Assembly (NCBI RefSeq): GCF_000208405.1 | Contig: NC_015437.1 | Coordinates: 981,001-1,045,000, forward strand | DNA: 64,000 nucleotides | Direction: 5' to 3' | Origin: Selenomonas sputigena ATCC 35185 | GTDB taxonomy: Bacteria > Bacillota > Negativicutes > Selenomonadales > Selenomonadaceae | Shown: positions 36,899-45,691 of the stretch, in pieces | How the letters are laid out: each line of letters begins with the position of its first letter | How positions within the stretch are numbered: the first letter of the stretch is position 1 | Notes under the pieces: generated by a model | Databases searched by the model: none | The model's input: only the letters and a program-made list of their open reading frames with translations | Told to the model about the DNA's origin: nothing | Program-made: the position numbers and the translations under genes

Positions 36899-38098
36899 CT
36901 ATAATCTTTTTGCAAGATGCGGGAAAAGTCCCAAACTGCGCTGCAGGATACCGTGCAGGTGAGCGATGAGCGTGCCGTAGTTCGTCATGGGCACGCCCTG
37001 ATCTTTAGCGCATTTCATGCGGTAGAGCATCTCGCGCTGATTGAGCATACAGCCGCCGCAATGGATGATGAGCTGATACTTCTGCAGATCCTCGGGGAAG
37101 GTCTGGCCGCTTGAGGTTTCAAAAAGCAGCTTCTTCTTTGTGTGCTCGGTGAGCCAATGCGGAATCTTGACCGTGCCGATGTCGTTGCATTGACGGTGAT
37201 GCGTGCAGCCTTCGGAAATGAGTACGGTATCGCCGTCCGCGAGGCGAGGGAGAGCGGCGATGCCGTTTACGGCCTCAGAAAGAAAGCCTTTGTAACGCGC
37301 CATAAGGATGGAGAAGGAGGTCAGAGGGATGGACTCGGGTATGAAAGAAGCCGCTTTTTTGAAGATCTGGCTGTCGCAGATAACGAGATCGGGCGCGTTC
37401 TTTAGGCTGTCAAGTGCAGCGGAAATCTCCGTCTCCTGACAGACGAGAGGAAGGGATCTTGCTTCCAAGATATCCCGAATCGCTTGCTGCTGCGGCAGGA
37501 TGAGCCGGCCTTTCGGCGCCGCCTTGTCCATGGGCGTGATGAGCAAGACGAGAGCGTGCGGAGAAAGCAGGTCGCGCACGAAAGCGCGGGGTTTTTCTTG
37601 CGGCATAATCTGGCTCAAGCGTTCTTTCAGCTCGTTTATGCCGAGTTTTTTCAGGGCGCTGACATGGAAGATTCTTTCATTGCCGGCAGAGGAAGGAGGC
37701 TTTTCGTCCTCGCATTTGTTGCAGACGATGAGATGGGGGATGTCCTTCTCGCGAAAAATCTGCATCAGCTCTTCGTCGACCGCTGTCATGCCTTCAGCGG
37801 CGTCGAGGACGAGGACGGCGATATCCGTCTTGTTCAGGATGCGGCGCGTCCTCTTGACTCTGAGTTCGCCCAGGTCGCCCGTGTCGTCAAAGCCCGGCGT
37901 GTCAATGAGGAGGACGGGGCCGAGTGGAAGAAGTTCCATCGCTTTCGCCACAGGGTCGGTCGTCGTACCCTTTTCGGGAGAGACGACGGCGACTTCCTGT
38001 CCCGTGATGGCATTGATGAGGCTGGATTTCCCGGCATTGCGGCGGCCGAAAAAGCCGATGTGCAGGCGTTCGCCCGAGGGTGTGTCGTTAAGTCCCAT
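36899..38098 (-). CDS. hydF: [FeFe]-hydrogenase maturation GTPase HydF
   Basis: 399 aa. Scaffold on which HydE and HydG build the 2Fe subcluster that is passed to HydA. The N-terminal Era-like GTPase has FFGRRNAGKSSLINAITGQE (G1), GTTTDPV (G2), DTPGFDD (G3) and CNKCED (G4). The C-terminal cluster domain contains the family-specific CTHH (EGCTHHRQCND) and the HCGGC motif, which bind the [4Fe-4S] cluster. HydE, HydG and HydA genes are not in the window. It follows hypF on the same strand with a 28-bp gap; GAAAGGAAC precedes the ATG. Confidence 0.95.
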   Translation of the reverse strand: MGLNDTPSGERLHIGFFGRRNAGKSSLINAITGQEVAVVSPEKGTTTDPVAKAMELLPLGPVLLIDTPGFDDTGDLGELRVKRTRRILNKTDIAVLVLDAAEGMTAVDEELMQIFREKDIPHLIVCNKCEDEKPPSSAGNERIFHVSALKKLGINELKERLSQIMPQEKPRAFVRDLLSPHALVLLITPMDKAAPKGRLILPQQQAIRDILEARSLPLVCQETEISAALDSLKNAPDLVICDSQIFKKAASFIPESIPLTSFSILMARYKGFLSEAVNGIAALPRLADGDTVLISEGCTHHRQCNDIGTVKIPHWLTEHTKKKLLFETSSGQTFPEDLQKYQLIIHCGGCMLNQREMLYRMKCAKDQGVPMTNYGTLIAHLHGILQRSLGLFPHLAKRL

Positions 38099-38126
38099 GA
38101 AAAGTTCCTTTCTATTCGTGACTGCT

Positions 38127-40490
38127 CTATTTGTCCTTCAGGCACTGCATGGCGAAGAGCGCCTGTCCGACGGCGATGCCGCCGTCATTCGGTGGGATGA
38201 TGCTGTGATGCAGGACATGAAACCCGTCTTTTTTCAATGCGTTTTGTGTCAGGCGCAGCAACAGGGTGTTTTGAAATACGCCGCCTGTCAGTGCCGCTGT
38301 GCTGCAGCCTGTCATTTCACGCGCGTTTTTGCAAGCGTCGCGGATGGCGGCGGCAAGTCCGCGATGAAAAGCGAGTGCTAGGAGGTCGCTTGACACATTT
38401 TGCAGGCGATATTGCAGCAGATGGCAGAATAAATCGTTTGAGGTCAGCAGGAAGCGACCGTCCGTAATCGTAATGGCGCTTTCTGCCGGCGTCGCTTGGA
38501 GCGTGCCGTCCGCTTTCCAGCGTGCGAGCAGCGCGTCCGCTTGTGCAGAATTTCCAGCCTTTTCGGCGGCTTCAGCCGCGAATTGCAGGTATACGGCGGC
38601 TTCTCCCTCATAGGTGGAGATGCGGCGGATGCCGAGCAAGGCGCTGACGGCATCGAAGAGCCGCCCCGCACTCGTCGAAATCGTCGTATGCAAGCCATTC
38701 TCCAGTTGGAAGATGACGGAAGCAGCTTCTTTTTCTGTCGCAAGGCCGAGTTTTTTGCTGTGGAGGAGGGCATCCTCCCTGCCGCAGTAAAGATGGAGCA
38801 AGGAAACGGCAAGACGCCAGCCTTCTCGCGCGGCGAGGTCGCCGCCTGCATGGAAGAAGGGCGCAAGGGAGGCGAGCCTTTGAAAATCACGCGTTGTAGC
38901 GAGCATGATTTCGCCGCCCCAGATCGTTCCGTCCGTACCGTAGCCTGTGCCGTCGAAACTCACGCCGATGACGGGGGAGAGGTGATCGTTCTCCGCCATG
39001 ACGGAGAGCACATGCGCGTGGTGGTGCTGCACCTTGAAGATGGGAAGTCCCAAGGTTTCGGCGAAGCGGCTCGTTTCGTAGCGCGGATGAAGGTCGGCGG
39101 CAACGGCGGCGGGAGTGATGGCAAGCAGACGCTCCATGCGCGGCAGAGTTTGGCGCAGAGCTCGGAGGGTGCGCAGATCGCTCATATCGCCGAGATAGGG
39201 TGAGGGGTAGAAGAGTGAATTTTTGGCAAGGCAGAAAGTGTTCTTGAGTTCGCCGCCAATGCCGAGAACCGAGTCTTGGAAATCGGCAGAGAGCATCAAG
39301 GGAAGCGGCGCGTAGCCGCGGCTGCGTCGAATCATATAAGGCGCACCGTCGTAGAAATCCATAACGCTGTCATCGGCGCGCAGACGGATCTCGCGGTCGT
39401 GCGAGAGGATGAGGTCGGCGATGGAAGAAAGCGCGTCGAGTGCGTCCTCGTCCATACGGCAGATCGGCGCTCCCGAAGGGTTGCCGCTCGTCATGACGAG
39501 ACAATCTGTGAAATCAGCGAGTTCGTCGGGCAAGGAAAAGAGCAGAAGGTGCAGCGGCGTGTAGGGCAGCATGACGCCGAGCGAGGGCATTGCGGGTGCG
39601 ACGCTCGCAGCGATTTTCCCGCTGCCGCTTTTTTCCAGCAGGATGATGGGCTTTTGGTGATTGTCGAGGTGCGCTTCCTGTGCGTCGCTGAGGCGGCACT
39701 CGCGCCGCACGGCGTCGAGGCCGCGCAGCATGACGGCGAAGGGCTTCTGCGGGCGGCTTTTGTGCTCACGCAGCCGCTGCACGGCCGCCTCATTTCTTGC
39801 GTCACAAGCGAGGTGAAAGCCGCCGATGCCCTTGACGGCGACAATGCCGCCCGCCTGCAGCACATGCCTTGCGCGTGTGATTGCAGCATGGTCGCGCTCT
39901 TCACCGCCAAGGAGATAGACGTGCGGTCCGCAGTCGTTGCAGCATACGGGCTGCGCGTCGTAGCGGCGCGTCTCGGCATGGGTGTATTCGTAACGGCACG
40001 CCGGGCACATGGGGAACGCTCCCATGCTCGTACGCTCGCGGTCGTAGGGCATGGCGTCGAGAATCGTGAGCCTGGGACCGCAAGATGTGCAGTTGATGAA
40101 CGGATGGAGGTAGCGGCGGTCGCTTTTATCGAAAAGCTCGGATTGACACTTGGGACAGATGGCGATGTCGGGTGAAACAAATACGTCGCCGCTCTCGTGG
40201 GCGCTTTCGATGATCTGGAAATCGTGAAAAAATGGGGCTTTTTCCGTAGAGTCTTGCAGGATTTTCAGTATGACTGCGCGTTCGGGAGGCTCTTTTTCCA
40301 GTTTCTTGCGAAAATCTTGCAGAGCGTCCTTCGTGCCTTGGGCGCGAACTTCTACATAGGAGCCCTTGTTGCAGACGTCTCCCGTGATGCCGAGCGCCTT
40401 TGCCGTGCGGCTGACGAAGGGGCGAAATCCGACGCCCTGCACGATGCCGAAGATTTTGAATCGACTGGTTTGCAAAACTTTTTTTGCCAT
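38127..40490 (-). CDS. hypF: [NiFe]-hydrogenase maturation carbamoyltransferase HypF
   Basis: 787 aa. Activates carbamoyl phosphate and transfers the group to HypE for cyanide ligand synthesis. Domain order: acylphosphatase (GIVQGVGFRPFV, about 15-26) and two zinc fingers (CPKC...CTSC, then CPAC...CNDC, about 115-185). These are followed by a YrdC-like domain with KGIGGFHLACDA and a Kae1-like domain with VQHHHAHVLSVMAEND and ALTGGVFQNTLLL. The ATG at 40490 follows AAGGAAAGG. Nearly 100 further upstream codons are open but unlike HypF. hypC, hypD, hypE and hypAB are absent here. Confidence 0.95.
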   Translation of the reverse strand: MAKKVLQTSRFKIFGIVQGVGFRPFVSRTAKALGITGDVCNKGSYVEVRAQGTKDALQDFRKKLEKEPPERAVILKILQDSTEKAPFFHDFQIIESAHESGDVFVSPDIAICPKCQSELFDKSDRRYLHPFINCTSCGPRLTILDAMPYDRERTSMGAFPMCPACRYEYTHAETRRYDAQPVCCNDCGPHVYLLGGEERDHAAITRARHVLQAGGIVAVKGIGGFHLACDARNEAAVQRLREHKSRPQKPFAVMLRGLDAVRRECRLSDAQEAHLDNHQKPIILLEKSGSGKIAASVAPAMPSLGVMLPYTPLHLLLFSLPDELADFTDCLVMTSGNPSGAPICRMDEDALDALSSIADLILSHDREIRLRADDSVMDFYDGAPYMIRRSRGYAPLPLMLSADFQDSVLGIGGELKNTFCLAKNSLFYPSPYLGDMSDLRTLRALRQTLPRMERLLAITPAAVAADLHPRYETSRFAETLGLPIFKVQHHHAHVLSVMAENDHLSPVIGVSFDGTGYGTDGTIWGGEIMLATTRDFQRLASLAPFFHAGGDLAAREGWRLAVSLLHLYCGREDALLHSKKLGLATEKEAASVIFQLENGLHTTISTSAGRLFDAVSALLGIRRISTYEGEAAVYLQFAAEAAEKAGNSAQADALLARWKADGTLQATPAESAITITDGRFLLTSNDLFCHLLQYRLQNVSSDLLALAFHRGLAAAIRDACKNAREMTGCSTAALTGGVFQNTLLLRLTQNALKKDGFHVLHHSIIPPNDGGIAVGQALFAMQCLKDK

Positions 40491-40575
40491 GCGGATACTG
40501 CCTTTCCTTGAGAGGTGTCTTTCAGCGATTATACCACGCCGGCGGAAAAAGTTCCTGCTTTTGGCAGAATTTTGC

Positions 40576-40604
40576 TGGACAGAAAGAGAAGGAGGTGCTA
40601 TGAT
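40576..40604 (+). promoter_or_regulatory. Possible promoter of the glutamine synthetase gene
   Basis: TGGACA, 17-bp spacer, TATGAT. The predicted transcript starts near 40611 and has a leader of about 130 nt containing competing hairpins. Confidence 0.5.
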
Positions 40605-40648
40605 AGTCGCATGGATAAGTATGTTGGCAGCGTTGCCGTATAGCTTTG

Positions 40649-40691
40649 TTTTCCGCGCATGTACGGGAAAGCTTTGCTGTGCGGTTTTTTT
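40649..40691 (+). promoter_or_regulatory. Attenuator-like leader of the glutamine synthetase gene
   Basis: Terminator: CCGCGCA (40653-40659) pairs with TGTGCGG (40678-40684), followed by seven T residues. Competing hairpin: TTTTCCG (40649-40655) pairs with CGGGAAA (40664-40670). Both need the same CCG at 40653-40655, so they exclude each other. Just upstream, GGC-AGCGTT-GCC (40626-40637) forms a hexaloop hairpin. Confidence 0.5.
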
Positions 40692-40741
40692 GTGCCGCTG
40701 TCGTTGCAGCGAATGAAATGTCTGCCCACGAAAGGAAAAGG

Positions 40742-42637
40742 ATGGTTGAAATGGAAGACTTGTTGTATGTGATTCCAGCAAATTCCTCGAAGAAAGAAAT
40801 TGTTCGTCTCTTGGAGGCGCATCCGGAGATAAAGTTTGTTTCTCTCGTCGGCATCGATCTCGCAGGCAATGATACCGATGAAAAGATACCGATGCGCATC
40901 TTCCTCAAGGATATGGATGATTTCTACAATGGTACGGCAGTACAGACGGACGGTTCTTCGGTCGTGCTGACGGGCATTGCCATCTTGAACAACGCGAAGG
41001 TCGACATGCCGATCGATCCGGAAGCGAACTGGTTCATCGATTACAATCTTGAGCATTTCGATGAGGAAACGGGCAAGCCCATCGGCACGCTGCGCATCCC
41101 GTCCTTCCTCATCCATGACGGCAAGCGCGTCGATTCGCGTGCCATCTTGAAGGATACGCTGGTCTACTTGAAAAAGGAACTCTTGCAGATGTTCAAGGAG
41201 CATCCGCACGTTTCGGGTCTTGAGCACATCGACGGTTCGAAGATTGTCGATTTCCAGTTCACTTCGGCGACCGAGCTGGAGTTCTGGGTCAAGACGCCTC
41301 TTGAAGAGACGAATGTGGAGGAACTTTCGGCTTCTCAGGTCATGCAGGAGCAGTATTGGCAGCGTACGCACGGCGCTGTACGCACGGCGTTGGAGCAGGC
41401 GGTCATGCTGCTCGATCGCTACGGACTGCAGGTTGAGATGGGGCACAAGGAGGTCGGCGGTCTCAAGGCGCAGATTGACGAGTCGGGCAAGATGACGCAT
41501 GTGTGCGAGCAGATCGAGATCGACTGGCGCTTTTCTGACGCCCTGCAGGCGGCGGACAATGAACTGATCGTGCGCACGATGGTGCGCGAGGTCTTCCGTG
41601 AGAACGGCCTTGAGGTGAACTTCAAGGCGAAGCCGATGATCGGCCTTGCGGGCAACGGCGAGCATACGCATTTCTGCATCGCCGCCGTCATGGAAGACGG
41701 CAAGGTGCACAATCTCTTCACGCCACAGGATATGACGAAGGACTACCTGAGTGCCGTCGGTTATGGCGCGATCATGGGGCTCTTGAAGAATTATGAGGTC
41801 ATCAATCCCTTCGTGTCGGCGACGAACGATTCGCTCAACCGCTTGAAGCCCGGCTTTGAAGCGCCCGTCTGCATCGTCACGTCGCTCGGCTATACGCCGG
41901 AAATTCCGTCGCGCAACCGCACCATACTTGCAGGATTGATCCGCGATTTGGCGAATCCCTATGCGACGCGCTTCGAACTGCGCGCCTGCAATCCGTATTC
42001 CAATATATACCTTGTTTTGGCTGCGGTCTATTCTGCAGTGCTTGACGGTGTGAAGACCTCGATTCACCATACGACGGAGGAACTTCTGGCAGAACTTTCC
42101 AAGGAAGCGGGGCAGGAAGGCTTCTATCTTGAAAAGGATCGCGCTTATCGCAGCGAGGTCGATGTCTTCGAGGATTACACCGAAAAGGAAAGAAACCGCC
42201 TCTTCGGCGCGCCGCCGGCGACGGTTTGGGAAAATATGCAGGGGTTTGAGAATCATCCCGAGAAGGTTGCCGCCATCACGGTGGGCGGCGCTCTGCGTCC
42301 GCAGATCATCGAGGCATTCAAGGCGGGCGCTCTCCTGCGCTGGAAGACGGAACTCATCAGCCGCATCATTCCTGAGAATCGCGACATCGTGCGCAAGGCA
42401 AAGGAAGTGCAGGCGACCTTCGTGACGGATCAGGACTCCTACAACTGGAACAAGATCAACGGCATTCGCTCGTATCTCGCGAAGGACAGCATCGACGAAA
42501 AATCTCTGTTCACGCTTCTCATCAAGGCTTTGAACGAAGGCGATTACGCCGTGGCATCGGGTCTGCAGGTGGAGATGTATGACAAGATCGAGGAACTCAA
42601 GGCGCTTTATGATGCCTATATCAAGAATATGATCTGA
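40742..42637 (+). CDS. Glutamine synthetase family protein (divergent, ~630 aa)
   Basis: 631 aa. ATP-dependent glutamate-ammonia ligase family. The catalytic barrel is recognisable: SATELEFWVKT (metal-binding Glu), VEMGHKEVGGLKAQID and ADNELIVRTMVREVF. Then GLAGNGEHTHFCIA stands in place of the usual NGSGMHxH motif, and YATRFELRACNPYSNIYLVL in place of RIEFR..D...NPYL. The C-terminal ~150 residues extend beyond GlnA length. It may be a true glutamine synthetase or a gamma-glutamyl ligase relative; the family is supported, the reaction is inferred. ATG codons at 40742 and 40751 are both possible after AAAGGAAAAGG. Confidence 0.85.
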   Translation: MVEMEDLLYVIPANSSKKEIVRLLEAHPEIKFVSLVGIDLAGNDTDEKIPMRIFLKDMDDFYNGTAVQTDGSSVVLTGIAILNNAKVDMPIDPEANWFIDYNLEHFDEETGKPIGTLRIPSFLIHDGKRVDSRAILKDTLVYLKKELLQMFKEHPHVSGLEHIDGSKIVDFQFTSATELEFWVKTPLEETNVEELSASQVMQEQYWQRTHGAVRTALEQAVMLLDRYGLQVEMGHKEVGGLKAQIDESGKMTHVCEQIEIDWRFSDALQAADNELIVRTMVREVFRENGLEVNFKAKPMIGLAGNGEHTHFCIAAVMEDGKVHNLFTPQDMTKDYLSAVGYGAIMGLLKNYEVINPFVSATNDSLNRLKPGFEAPVCIVTSLGYTPEIPSRNRTILAGLIRDLANPYATRFELRACNPYSNIYLVLAAVYSAVLDGVKTSIHHTTEELLAELSKEAGQEGFYLEKDRAYRSEVDVFEDYTEKERNRLFGAPPATVWENMQGFENHPEKVAAITVGGALRPQIIEAFKAGALLRWKTELISRIIPENRDIVRKAKEVQATFVTDQDSYNWNKINGIRSYLAKDSIDEKSLFTLLIKALNEGDYAVASGLQVEMYDKIEELKALYDAYIKNMI

Positions 42638-42641
42638 TGGC

Positions 42642-42683
42642 TTGCCGCCAAAAAGCGCTTTCGCGGGCGCTTTTTGGCGGCAA
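42642..42683. terminator. Strong bidirectional terminator after glutamine synthetase
   Basis: Perfect 17-bp stem TTGCCGCCAAAAAGCGC/GCGCTTTTTGGCGGCAA with an 8-nt loop, between convergent genes. Confidence 0.85.
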
Positions 42684-42692
42684 TTACGTTTC

Positions 42693-42956
42693 TCAATAAA
42701 TATGGTACGTCTTCCAGGGAATCTGCTCGACCTTGACCGTCTTTAGAAAATCGACGATGTCCTTTCTGCCATAGTAGCGCGGATTGCCGTCCTTGTCCTG
42801 CGACATCAGGATGATGGGCATGTTGCGGAAGAAGGGGGCGATCTCATTGCGGAACGATACGGCGCGAGCCGTGTACTGCGTGACGTGGGGTTTGACGACG
42901 ACGATGGCGAAGGTCACGCCCTGCTCGATGATGACGGATCCATGAACTTTGATCAT
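42693..42956 (-). CDS. Small protein of unknown function
   Basis: 87 aa. It starts MIKVHGSVIIEQGVTFAIVV and continues with TQYTARAVSFRNEIAPFFRN and MPIILMSQDKDGNPRYYGRK. I do not recognise the family. The composition is ordinary, globular alpha/beta, without signal peptide or membrane helix. The mixture IILMSQD...GNPRYYGRKDIVDFL looks like a conserved small domain rather than random sequence. The ATG at 42956 has AAGGAGAC upstream on the minus strand. It is convergent with the glutamine synthetase gene. Confidence 0.65.
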   Translation of the reverse strand: MIKVHGSVIIEQGVTFAIVVVKPHVTQYTARAVSFRNEIAPFFRNMPIILMSQDKDGNPRYYGRKDIVDFLKTVKVEQIPWKTYHIY

Positions 42957-43043
42957 GCGGTGTCTCCTTGTGCAATTTTGAAGAATCGTAGAAAATCTAT
43001 GCAGAATCAAACCATATTTTTATTGTAAAAGACTTCGGGAGTA

Positions 43044-43073
43044 TTGACAATCCCCAATAAACAGAGTTAATAT
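43044..43073 (+). promoter_or_regulatory. Promoter of the riboswitch-mutAB operon
   Basis: TTGACA, 18-bp spacer, TAATAT. The predicted start near 43080 falls just before the riboswitch. Confidence 0.7.
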
Positions 43074-43087
43074 AAAGATGAAAACAA

Positions 43088-43256
43088 CATATTGTTGGAG
43101 ACAGGTGTCGCAAGACTTAATAGGGAATTCGGTAGAAGCCGGAGCGGTCCCGCCACTGTAAGAGGAGTCCTTCATAAAAGGCCACTGGAGAAATCTCTGG
43201 GAAGGCATGATTGGACGATGAATCTGAGCCAGGAGAACTGCCTGTTTTGACATCAC
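43088..43256 (+). promoter_or_regulatory. Cobalamin (adenosylcobalamin) riboswitch
   Basis: The conserved core is complete. GAAGCCGGAGCGGTCCCGCC followed by ACTGTAA (43135-43161) is the L4-J region. GGCCACTGG (43180-43188), then GGGAAGGC (43200-43207), GATGAATCTGAGCCAGGAGA (43218-43237) and CTGCCTG complete the aptamer. Binding of B12 normally lowers expression of the downstream genes. The next genes are mutA-mutB-meaB, more than 230 nt downstream, with two terminators between. Confidence 0.95.
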
Positions 43257-43325
43257 CGTCAGCGCGATTTGCGCTGGTACCTGCGAGCGATGGGTAGGGG
43301 ATTTTGTCATTTCACGGCAGGCTCT

Positions 43326-43355
43326 CCGGCGCAGATTTGCACCGGATTTTTTATT
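43326..43355 (+). terminator. First leader terminator (riboswitch expression platform)
   Basis: CCGG-C-GCA, GATT loop, TGC-A-CCGG, followed by ATTTTTTATT. It lies about 70 nt past the aptamer core. Confidence 0.75.
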
Positions 43356-43424
43356 GGAAAATGCACTTTGCACGGACATGATGTGCAGAAGAGATTTCCT
43401 GCAAGCCTGTTCACGAAAATGACG

Positions 43425-43454
43425 AAGCCGCCCTCGACTGCAGGGCGGCTTTTT
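43425..43454 (+). terminator. Second leader terminator before mutA
   Basis: Perfect 10-bp stem AAGCCGCCCT/AGGGCGGCTT with a 7-nt loop and TTTTT. It is followed within 40 nt by the mutA ribosome-binding site. I see no promoter between it and mutA. Confidence 0.88.
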
Positions 43455-43492
43455 GTTGTATTCCGTATTATTTCAAGGGAGGCTGTGGAAAT

Positions 43493-45691
43493 ATGAGCAA
43501 TGAGACAAAGGGTCAGGACGAGAATCTTGACCTGCAGGCCATCTTGAAGAAGGCCGAACAGCAAACGAGTTTCCCCGATGTGCCGCTCGACGAATTTGAA
43601 CCGCCGACGTATGACGAGTGGAAAGAGGCATGCGTCGAACTCTTGAAGGGGGCGCCCTTCGAGAAAAAGATGTTCACGAAAACGTACGAGGGCATCACCT
43701 TCGAGCCGATGTATACGCACAAGATGACGGACGAGATCCTGCCGAGGACGGACTTCCCTGGCATGGACAACTTCCTGCGCGGTGTGCGTCCGAACGGCTA
43801 TATCGAACAGCCCTGGGGCATCGCGCAGTCGTGCGATGAGACGCTGCCCGAGGAAAACAACGAACTCTTGCACCGTGAAGTGGAGAAGGGATCGACGATC
43901 TACAACATCCGCCTCGATTCGGCGACGCTCCTCAACAAGGATGCCAAGGACGCTGAAAAAATCGGTGATGAAGGCTGCAATATTACGACGGTCGAGGATA
44001 TGCACACGACGCTCAACGGTTTGAAGCTCGACCAGCATCCGCTCTATATCTATGCGGGCGCGTCGTCCCTGCCGATGCTGTCTCTCGTCGCTGCGTCCGT
44101 CAAGTCTGACGGCGGTGATCTCGCGAAGCTCGGCGGCTTCGTGGGAGCAGATCCCTTGGGCGAGTTGATTCAGCGCGGCGAGAACTACGCTTCGCTGCCC
44201 CAGCTCTACGATGAAATGGCGGAGGCTGCTCTCTGGGCGAAGCAGTATGCGCCGAATCTCAAGACGATCATGGTGCGCAGCGATGCCGTTTCGCGCGGCG
44301 GCGCCAACGACGTGCAGGAAGTTGCCTCGACGCTCGCCGTCGGTGTCGCTTACCTGCGTGCCCTCATGGAACGCGGGCTTACGGTCGACGAGGCGGCAGG
44401 GCAGATGATGTTCGGCTTCTCGATGGGCGCGAACTTCTTCCTGCAGATTGCGAAGCTTCGTGCGGTTCGCCCGATTTGGGCGCAGATCGTCAAGGCGTTC
44501 GGCGGCGGAGAAGAGGCGCAGCGCATCCACGTACATGCACGTCCCGCATTGTTTTTCAAGACGGTTTACGATCCTTACGTCAACATGTTGCGCAACACGA
44601 CGGAGATCTTCTCAGGTGTCGTCGGCGGACTTGACTCCTTTGAGAACGCTCCGTTCGATGAGCCGATTCGCAAAGGTGATGAGTTCTCGCGCCGCATCGC
44701 GCGCAATGTGCAGATCATGCTGCAGGAAGAATTCGGCCTCATGCAGCCGATCGATCCGGCGGGCGGCTCTTGGGCAGTCGAGACGCTGACGAAAGAAATT
44801 CAGGAAAAGATTTGGGCAGAATTCCAGACGATCGAGGGCAAGGGCGGTATCGTCAAGGCTCTCGAAGCGGGCTACGTGCAGGAGGAAGTCGGTAAGACGC
44901 TCGAAGCGCGGTTCAAGAGTCTCGAACTGCGCAAGGATCGCATCGTCGGAAATAACATGTATCCGAATATGACAGAGCAGCTTCTTGATCCGCGCACAGA
45001 GGATGTGGCGGAACTTCTGGAAAAGCGCAAGAAGGATGTCGAAGCCTATCTCGCTGATGTGGACGAAGCGTTCAAGAAGGAATGCCTTGCAGCATTGAAG
45101 AATGCGGGCAAGGGTGAGAAAGCGGAAGCGGCTGTCAAGGCAGCGAAGGCCGGTGCGACGATTGCGGAGCTTCGCGAGGCCTTGCAGACGGGCGAGGCAG
45201 CCGAGAAGATCACGGCAATTGAAGCGCACCGCTGGAGTGAGCGCTACGAAGCGCTGCGCCGCATCACGGAGGAGTACCGCGCAAGCCACAACGGTGATAA
45301 TGTCAAAGTGTTCCTTGCGAACATGGGACCCATTCCTCAGCACAAGGCGCGCGCGGATTTCTCGACGAGCTTCCTGCAGGTCGGTGCCTTTGAAGTGCTG
45401 TTGAACGACGGCTTCAAGACGACGGATGAGGCGGCTGCCGCTGCGAAGGAATCGGGTGCTGACGCTGTCGTCATCTGCTCGACCGATCCGACGTATCCGG
45501 AAATTGTGCCCGAGCTCGCGCCGAAACTGCGCGCGGCATTGCCTGCGGCTACGATCTTCCTCGCGGGCGCTGCGCCGAAGGATTTGGAGCCAATTTATCG
45601 CGAAGCGGGCGTGGATGACTTCATTTCCGTGCGTGCCAACTGCTACAAGACACTGCAGATGCTGCAGAAGAAGAAAGGAATGATTCAGTGA
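43493..45691 (+). CDS. mutA: Methylmalonyl-CoA mutase, small subunit
   Basis: 732 aa. Non-catalytic partner of the B12-dependent mutase interconverting succinyl-CoA and methylmalonyl-CoA in propionate metabolism. The TIM-barrel half is clear ([37 protein letters not shown] and [14 protein letters not shown]). The C-terminal Rossmann-like half (about 600-725) lacks the DGHDRG B12 ligand motif, as is usual for this subunit. The ATG follows AAGGGAGG. A cobalamin riboswitch and two terminators occupy the leader. The stop overlaps the mutB ATG by one base. Confidence 0.95.
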   Translation: MSNETKGQDENLDLQAILKKAEQQTSFPDVPLDEFEPPTYDEWKEACVELLKGAPFEKKMFTKTYEGITFEPMYTHKMTDEILPRTDFPGMDNFLRGVRPNGYIEQPWGIAQSCDETLPEENNELLHREVEKGSTIYNIRLDSATLLNKDAKDAEKIGDEGCNITTVEDMHTTLNGLKLDQHPLYIYAGASSLPMLSLVAASVKSDGGDLAKLGGFVGADPLGELIQRGENYASLPQLYDEMAEAALWAKQYAPNLKTIMVRSDAVSRGGANDVQEVASTLAVGVAYLRALMERGLTVDEAAGQMMFGFSMGANFFLQIAKLRAVRPIWAQIVKAFGGGEEAQRIHVHARPALFFKTVYDPYVNMLRNTTEIFSGVVGGLDSFENAPFDEPIRKGDEFSRRIARNVQIMLQEEFGLMQPIDPAGGSWAVETLTKEIQEKIWAEFQTIEGKGGIVKALEAGYVQEEVGKTLEARFKSLELRKDRIVGNNMYPNMTEQLLDPRTEDVAELLEKRKKDVEAYLADVDEAFKKECLAALKNAGKGEKAEAAVKAAKAGATIAELREALQTGEAAEKITAIEAHRWSERYEALRRITEEYRASHNGDNVKVFLANMGPIPQHKARADFSTSFLQVGAFEVLLNDGFKTTDEAAAAAKESGADAVVICSTDPTYPEIVPELAPKLRAALPAATIFLAGAAPKDLEPIYREAGVDDFISVRANCYKTLQMLQKKKGMIQ

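Noticed and set aside
40600-40716. Cys-rich 38-residue reading frame after a strong AGGAGG in the glutamine synthetase leader
   Set aside because: Its ATG lies inside the predicted -10 box and the frame overlaps the attenuator hairpins. A leader peptide is possible but not supported enough to list.
43269-43496. 75-codon frame between the B12 riboswitch and mutA
   Set aside because: It crosses both terminators, has no ribosome-binding site and no protein-like pattern.
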